NCBI GenBank assembly: GCA_947500645.1
Contig: CANMSD010000002.1
Span: forward strand, 496,001-560,000
Source: an uncultured Erythrobacter sp.
GTDB lineage: Bacteria > Pseudomonadota > Alphaproteobacteria > Sphingomonadales > Sphingomonadaceae
Length of the DNA stretch: 64,000 bases
Direction: 5' to 3'
Part shown: positions 61,173-64,000 of the stretch, piece after piece
Layout of the letters: every line of letters starts with the position of its first letter
Numbering within the stretch: position 1 is the first letter of the stretch
Program-made: the position numbers and the translations under genes
Notes under the pieces: generated by a model
Database searches by the model: none
What the model was told of the DNA's origin: nothing
Seen by the model: only the letters and a program-made list of their open reading frames with translations

Positions 61173-61190
61173 TAAACTGGCCCTTGTGGG

Positions 61191-62312
61191 TTACTGAAAG
61201 AAAGACCGAACGGCGTCGATTGTGAATTGCGCCTCGTCCTCGGTCCAATATGGGTTCATCGGCAGGCTGATGACTTCAGTGCTTAGCTTTTCACTTACAG
61301 CGAGGCTCCCCTCACCTTCACCATAAGCTGCATAAGCCTGCTGCAAATGCATTGGCACGGGATAGTAAACCGCAGTCGGCACCCCTTTATCCTTGAGGTG
61401 CGCCTGCAATTCATCTCGCGCTTCAGTCCGGATCGTGTACTGAGCCCAAGCCGAAGTGACGCCTGCAGGCTTTACCGGCGTCGTAACAACGTCACTCAGG
61501 CCCTTTGTGTACGCATCAGCCAGCCGATTGCGTTGCTCAATTTCCTCAGCAAAACAAGCAAGCTTAGCTAACAGGATCGCAGCCTGAATTGTATCCAGAC
61601 GGCTATTCATGCCCACTCGCACGGTCTCATACTTTGCTTTGCCAGACCCATGCACCCGAATGGAGCGCATTACACTGGCTAGCTCTTCATCATCGGTGAA
61701 GACGCCGCCGCCATCGCCATAACAGCCAAGCGGTTTTGCCGGGAAGAAACTGGTGGTTGTTACCGGCGCAAACGTGCCAACTTTCTGGCCATCTGCATTT
61801 GAAGCACCAAAGCTTTGAGCGGAATCCGCAATGCAGGCGAGGTCATTCGCTTCGCAAATCGAATTGAGACGAGCCCATTCGGCGGGCAGGCCGAATAGAT
61901 CGACAGCAATCAGACATTTGGCATTGTGGCCTGCCGCCCGAGTGCGCTCGATGGCCCGCTCAAGATCGTCACAGTCGACGTTGAAGGTCTCGGCATCAAC
62001 CTCAACAAAGACCGGTACCGCGCCGAGAATGAGAATGACCTCAGCTGTCGCCGTGTAGGTGAAAGACGGAACGAAAACACGGTCGCCAGCTTTAACTCCC
62101 AACGCCATAAGCGCGATCTGCAGAGCGTCGGTGCCATTCGCCACTGCAATCGAATGCCCGGCGCCGCAAAACTCTGACAAACGCCGCTCTAGCTCTGCGA
62201 CTTCGGGGCCCATGATGAATTTGCCATGATCGAGTACAGAAGCGATGTTTTGATCGATCTGAGAGCGCAAGCGCTCCGCCTGATGTTGCAGTCCGGTGAA
62301 GGGTATCTTCAC
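61191..62312 (-). CDS. DegT/DnrJ/EryC1/StrS family aminotransferase (WbpE-like)
   Basis: FTGLQHQAERLRSQIDQNIASVLDHGKFIMGPEVAELERRLSEFCGAGHSIAVANGTDALQIALMALGVKAGDRVFVPSFTYTATAEVI; FFPAKPLGCYGDGG. Confidence 0.94.
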   Translation of the reverse strand: MKIPFTGLQHQAERLRSQIDQNIASVLDHGKFIMGPEVAELERRLSEFCGAGHSIAVANGTDALQIALMALGVKAGDRVFVPSFTYTATAEVILILGAVPVFVEVDAETFNVDCDDLERAIERTRAAGHNAKCLIAVDLFGLPAEWARLNSICEANDLACIADSAQSFGASNADGQKVGTFAPVTTTSFFPAKPLGCYGDGGGVFTDDEELASVMRSIRVHGSGKAKYETVRVGMNSRLDTIQAAILLAKLACFAEEIEQRNRLADAYTKGLSDVVTTPVKPAGVTSAWAQYTIRTEARDELQAHLKDKGVPTAVYYPVPMHLQQAYAAYGEGEGSLAVSEKLSTEVISLPMNPYWTEDEAQFTIDAVRSFFQ

Positions 62313-62560
62313 GAAGTGTTTCCTTTCATAGGCCCATTGAAAACGGGCTAGGTAGTAAACTAGCTACACGCCGAAAACCTGACGCACCCGAGCAGTCCAA
62401 AGAGGTCAAACCTTAAGGCCGCACACGGGAAACATCTGGTGAGTTTTAGAATTTGAACCCGGCAGTGAGATCGGTGGGTCTTCCATGCTTTCTGCGAAAA
62501 GCGCCAGACGCCATGCCGATACTCAAATACCCGGCGAATGCAAGGCAATTTGGCCGATGC

Positions 62561-63982
62561 TTATTTGGAGTGACCTGAGACTTCGGCGAGCGGAAAATTG
62601 GAAATGACCTCATCCACACTGACCTTGCCGGACCATTCACGTCGCCCATGGTTGCGTAATGACAGGAAAGAGCCGAGCCCATTGCTTTTAACTATGCAGG
62701 AATGAACCAAGACATCGATGGGAACAGAGGCGCCTCGGTTGCGAACTTCCAGAACTCTACCCTTGCGACTTTGATTTGTGGCAATCACTTCAGAGCCGAC
62801 CACCTCGATCCGGCAAGGCACGGTCGTATGTGGCCCGATTGCGATACTGTTGCCGCCGAAGTCAATGATCCCGCGGTACGTTTTCGATGGGTCAACCGCA
62901 GTGGTCAGAGCGCATTCTTGCACGGTCATCTTACCCCCCAAGACCTCTGCCCCAACGACGCACACTCCGCTTGCCAAAGCGGAAATCCTACAAGAATAGT
63001 ACCCATTATCGCGTCCGCTTAGGGATGCGCCGCCGGATATGTCGCAATCTCGATATCTGATCCCTTCACAATTGCCGTGCAGGTCGGCTGCATGAACCAA
63101 GCTTTTTTTATCGTTCGCGATGGCGGCCTTCTGGATAACAATATCGCGATTTGGCATTGAATCAGGAAAATCGCTGCCGCCAACAGAAATGCCATGCCGT
63201 CTACCGAAGAACTTGCCGTCCGTGACATGCCCGTTCTGACTGTTACCGATCGCCAAACCATAATCGCTGCCAGAACCTGACCCTCGATTTTCAATCGTCG
63301 TGTTGATTACACGGAAGTCGAAATTCCGATCGAGATAGATGCCGATCGGGGCCGCCGCCTCGACCGAGACATTCTTCAAATACACATCCCTTGAATACTT
63401 CACGTGAAGCGCACCGCTTGTGCCCGAAGCAATAGCCAAATTCTCGATCGAAGGCTCTGTGGGATCAATGCGAGCGATGTGAACGCGCCTACGCTCAAGC
63501 GAGGCCACTGCTCGGCTCGAAAGCCAAACGCGCCTTCCTTGAATTCGCTCAACCAAACACGAGAAGCCCTCGCGATACAGCGGTCTAGCTAGCGAGAAAC
63601 CACCGGCCTTTGGATCTGTGAAGAACAAGAGGTCGCCGACATCACAGCCGGGTCGATTTGTAAACTCGACCATAGTGTCACCGATGGTGATGTCCTTTGC
63701 CAGTGCCGGGAGACGAACAGCCTTTCCTGTACTTTTCAGAAGATACGGGCCCTTGCCTCCCCGTTTGGAAATGACTGTTCTGCTGCCCTGCCCCTCAAGA
63801 TGCAGATTTCCTATCTCGGTGCCAGCCACCAGATGATAAACACCAATACCGAGACGCAGTCGACGTGGCTGAGAAAGGTCGAGCGACGTGATGAGAGGTG
63901 TCAAATCGCGATCCGGGCCGACGAATTTATCCGCATTGATTGTACCCGCAGCGGGCATTGCCAGAACTCTGGCGGCGGGCAC
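62561..63982 (-). CDS. right-handed parallel beta-helix protein, possibly secreted; 5' end may run past the window edge
   Basis: Short repetitive coils (VYLKNVSVEAAAPIGIYLDRNFDFRVINTTIENRGSGSGSDYGLAIGNSQNGHVTDGKFFGRRHGISVGGS); the frame stays open to position 64000. Confidence 0.65.
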   Translation of the reverse strand: MPAARVLAMPAAGTINADKFVGPDRDLTPLITSLDLSQPRRLRLGIGVYHLVAGTEIGNLHLEGQGSRTVISKRGGKGPYLLKSTGKAVRLPALAKDITIGDTMVEFTNRPGCDVGDLLFFTDPKAGGFSLARPLYREGFSCLVERIQGRRVWLSSRAVASLERRRVHIARIDPTEPSIENLAIASGTSGALHVKYSRDVYLKNVSVEAAAPIGIYLDRNFDFRVINTTIENRGSGSGSDYGLAIGNSQNGHVTDGKFFGRRHGISVGGSDFPDSMPNRDIVIQKAAIANDKKSLVHAADLHGNCEGIRYRDCDISGGASLSGRDNGYYSCRISALASGVCVVGAEVLGGKMTVQECALTTAVDPSKTYRGIIDFGGNSIAIGPHTTVPCRIEVVGSEVIATNQSRKGRVLEVRNRGASVPIDVLVHSCIVKSNGLGSFLSLRNHGRREWSGKVSVDEVISNFPLAEVSGHSK

Positions 63983-64000
63983 TATGCAGCCTGCCCCAAC

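Overview
This 64 kb window looks like chromosomal DNA from an alphaproteobacterium, probably Sphingomonadales/Erythrobacteraceae (inferred from protein style and gene order, not from a database search). Positions 1-38 kb are mostly housekeeping: acyl-CoA dehydrogenase/SDR, tRNA-Thr(GGT), gpmA, a tightly packed purE-purK-folA-ribF-GDPD run, ileS-lspA-DUF3035, a CNNM/CBS protein, an OmpA-family lipoprotein, an IMPase-family protein, sucC, a YqhA-like protein, etfBA, an atypical sigma factor, a FlbT-like protein, DUF445, an RND efflux pair, sciP, mnmA, pdxH, a CDF transporter, a DnaJ-type protein, a YihY/BrkB protein and fabI. From about 38.3 kb to the right edge lies a Wzx/Wzy-type surface polysaccharide locus: CapD/WbpM-like dehydratase, O-antigen ligase-like protein, Wza/Wzc-like proteins, glycosyltransferases, TylF-type methyltransferase, phosphoglycosyl transferase, aldo/keto reductase, split transketolase, WbpB/WbpD/WbpI-like enzymes, Wzy, an AsnB-type amidotransferase, Wzx, WbpA/WbpE-like enzymes and a beta-helix protein. 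The most interesting parts are (i) a complete candidate UDP-ManNAc3NAcA pathway with an AsnB-type amidotransferase, (ii) an aldo/keto reductase plus two-gene transketolase inside the locus with no obvious role in that pathway, (iii) a Wzc whose C-terminal (YG)n tail is encoded by a hexanucleotide repeat that overlaps the next gene's start, and (iv) an RND permease with a ~190-residue multi-TM insertion. No rRNA, CRISPR array, IS element, integrase or prophage was seen.
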